A stretch of 64,000 nucleotides of DNA from an uncultured Aquimarina sp. (GTDB lineage Bacteria > Bacteroidota > Bacteroidia > Flavobacteriales > Flavobacteriaceae), in assembly GCA_947499005.1 (NCBI GenBank), contig CANMML010000020.1, positions 16,522-80,521 of the forward strand, read 5' to 3'. This document shows, one piece after another, positions 62,738-64,000 of the stretch. A program made the position numbers and the translations under genes. Each line of letters opens with the position of its first letter. Position 1 is the stretch's first letter. Under the pieces are notes generated by a model. The model made no database searches. It was given only the letters and a program-made list of their open reading frames with translations, and was not told where the DNA came from.

Positions 62738-63943
62738 TTAAAATGATTTCCATTTTCCATTTCCAAAAATTTGATATTGCCCTCCTTTAAGAATTCTTAC
62801 CTTATCTGAAGGTGCTAAAATAGGAGATTTTAAATACCTACCTAATTGATATGCTGCTCCGTCTCCAAAAGCACCTGTGTGACACGAAATACATCTTACC
62901 GGAGTTCCTTTTCTGAATCCAGATTTAAGCATCATTCGTGCCACAGATTTAGGAGAAGTTATTGTTCCATCAATTATGAATTTTTCATAATGACCATGAA
63001 CTAATAATTGGTGCATTCCTTTTTCAGAAACCATCCGACCTGCATTTGATAAAGTAGCGGCATCAGTTCCAAGTATAGTACTTGTTCTAGCCGCAAAACT
63101 AGTAGATACTCTTCTTAGTATAGAGGCTTCTAAAAGTTTTTCGGATACAAATCCTGCCGCAAAGGCATAATCATTCGCAGTATAATTAGGTAAATTTTCA
63201 CGCAAGTTTTCGGCACTTTGTGCCATCAAGTATTCTCGATAAAAAGGAGTTCTAGACTTAAAACCCTCAGCTGTATAAAAGTTTTTTAAGTAATCAACTG
63301 TTGCATTAAATCCAGCGACAAAACCATCTTTAATGCTATCTCCTAACCCCTTATTAATTGACATCTCACTCATGCCTTGCCTTGCTCTTTTTTGTATATT
63401 TCGTAAAGAGTTAATAACAGGGTCTTTTGATCTAGGGGGACCTTGATCACTTGGAGAACTTGCAGAACTTCCACTATAACTCGCTGAACCACCAGATGAC
63501 GAACTATAAGAACTATTAGAGGTACCTGTACCAACACCAGCTCCAAAGAAGTACATAGGTGCCATTCCATCAGGGTCAGTAAATACTATTGGATTGTCGA
63601 AGGCATAATTATAAGGAGAGTGCCTAGTCATCTGCTCGGCAAGAGGATCAATATTCATCCAGCGCCCAAGAGCAGGGTCATAATTACGTGCTGTAAAGTC
63701 GAGCCATTCAAGTCCAAGCTCGTCATTTTCTTCAAAGCCACCGTATCCATAGTTATGTTTTCTCCCCCGAACCGTTGTATTGTATCCTTTATGTGTAAGT
63801 CCAAAGGGATAATAGTTCTTCTCCTCCCTGATCTCACTTACACCAACCTGACCATCTCCGTTAGCATCACTATACGAGAGCCTTATGTTCCCTAAATGAT
63901 CCTTATACTGGTAAACATAATCAAATACGTTTACGCGTAAAAA
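62738..63943 (-). CDS. Rhs C-terminal core plus variable toxin domain (5'-broken or orphan cassette)
   Basis: The open frame runs from a stop at 63944-63946 to 62738. It first encodes Rhs core sequence: DYVYQYKDHLGNIRLSY, NYYPFGLTHKGYN, DFTARNYDPALGRWMNIDPLAEQ, then YAFDNPIVFTDPDGM, the conserved end of Rhs/YD-repeat cores. The first ATG is only at 63658, after 95 codons of core. The 270 residues after DPDG are a variable C-terminus: a Ser-rich linker, a helical part and a final domain with LLVHGHYEKF (H221 counted from that ATG) and CISCHTG (C259), then LKSPILAPSDKVRI. The HG and SC-TG pair resembles the catalytic dyad of caspase-like (clan CD) peptidases; similar ends occur on other polymorphic toxins. 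It is either a displaced Rhs-CT module or part of a frameshifted rhs gene. Confidence 0.8.
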   Translation of the reverse strand, partial: FLRVNVFDYVYQYKDHLGNIRLSYSDANGDGQVGVSEIREEKNYYPFGLTHKGYNTTVRGRKHNYGYGGFEENDELGLEWLDFTARNYDPALGRWMNIDPLAEQMTRHSPYNYAFDNPIVFTDPDGMAPMYFFGAGVGTGTSNSSYSSSSGGSASYSGSSASSPSDQGPPRSKDPVINSLRNIQKRARQGMSEMSINKGLGDSIKDGFVAGFNATVDYLKNFYTAEGFKSRTPFYREYLMAQSAENLRENLPNYTANDYAFAAGFVSEKLLEASILRRVSTSFAARTSTILGTDAATLSNAGRMVSEKGMHQLLVHGHYEKFIIDGTITSPKSVARMMLKSGFRKGTPVRCISCHTGAFGDGAAYQLGRYLKSPILAPSDKVRILKGGQYQIFGNGKWKSF

Positions 63944-64000
63944 TTACATTGGCTACCTTTTTTTGCTGGCATACCTTCCAGTAAAATTAAAAAAATGAAC
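63944..64000. other. Window edge upstream of the Rhs frame
   Basis: On the minus strand the Rhs frame meets TAA here. A different frame reads through as LLEGMPAKKGSQCNFYA and then stops, without Rhs similarity. The sequence change at about 63945 looks like a junction. Whether a full rhs gene lies further upstream cannot be seen. Confidence 0.4.

Noticed and set aside
1..64000. tRNA or rRNA genes
   Set aside because: No cloverleaf with a GGTTCGA-type T arm or rRNA core sequence was seen in any gap; TTCG-rich gaps are repeat elements.

Overview
This 64-kb window comes from the chromosome of a low-GC marine member of the Bacteroidota, most likely a Flavobacteriaceae. The evidence is: secreted proteins ending in type IX secretion (T9SS) sorting domains, a FecI/FecR/TonB-receptor trio whose receptor carries an STN domain, a TTTG-N19-TANNTTTG promoter, lineage-typical families (DUF4294, DUF4199, DUF4197, TlpA/DUF4369) and two GH16 lipoproteins of the kind used on algal galactans. 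No rRNA, tRNA, CRISPR array, prophage or recognisable transposase gene was seen.

Layout. (1) 1-2307, minus strand: a compact operon of a Crp/Fnr regulator, an HD-superfamily phosphohydrolase and, cut by the left edge, an unusual fusion of a prolyl-4-hydroxylase-like 2OG-Fe(II) oxygenase with WD40 repeats. (2) 2717-18397: a lone hypothetical protein, a clan GH-A hydrolase, then five large secreted proteins all on the minus strand (Asp-box propeller, YadA-head-like protein, a small protein sharing its C-terminal module with the propeller protein, fibrinogen-like/HYR adhesin, LamG protein). The gaps between them are full of palindromic and tandem intergenic repeats, a duplicated non-coding module and a MITE-like element. 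(3) 18689-23747: a LuxR-type HTH protein, then ECF sigma factor, FecR anti-sigma factor and TonB-dependent receptor, a complete cell-surface signalling unit. (4) 23951-50803: mostly housekeeping and envelope genes: Sm_multidrug_ex protein, TlpA lipoprotein, NUDIX, M42 peptidase, rhomboid, serine hydrolase, LpxL-like acyltransferase, PurU, GcvH, MnmD, IlvE, two GH16 lipoproteins, TypA, a T9SS subtilase, MnmA, a SUI1 protein, PhnA, GT2 and a phosphohexomutase. Strong hairpin terminators separate several of the transcription units. (5) 50903-61554, minus strand: a tightly packed 12-gene operon for a type IV filament machine (type II secretion/type IV pilus superfamily): secretin, ATPase, platform protein, GspL/PilN-, GspM/PilO- and PilP/GspC-like assembly proteins, three prepilins, a short prepilin peptidase, a membrane-anchored beta-helix (bactofilin-like) protein and one unknown secreted protein. 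(6) 61541-64000: a 347-bp tandem duplication that includes the start of the filament operon, then a candidate immunity gene and an Rhs C-terminal toxin cassette whose Rhs core is broken on its 5' side.

The most distinctive systems are the filament operon in an organism that also secretes by T9SS, the Rhs toxin-immunity cassette with a caspase-like His/Cys signature, and the oxygenase-WD40 fusion. All functional calls rest on motifs read by eye; no database search was run.
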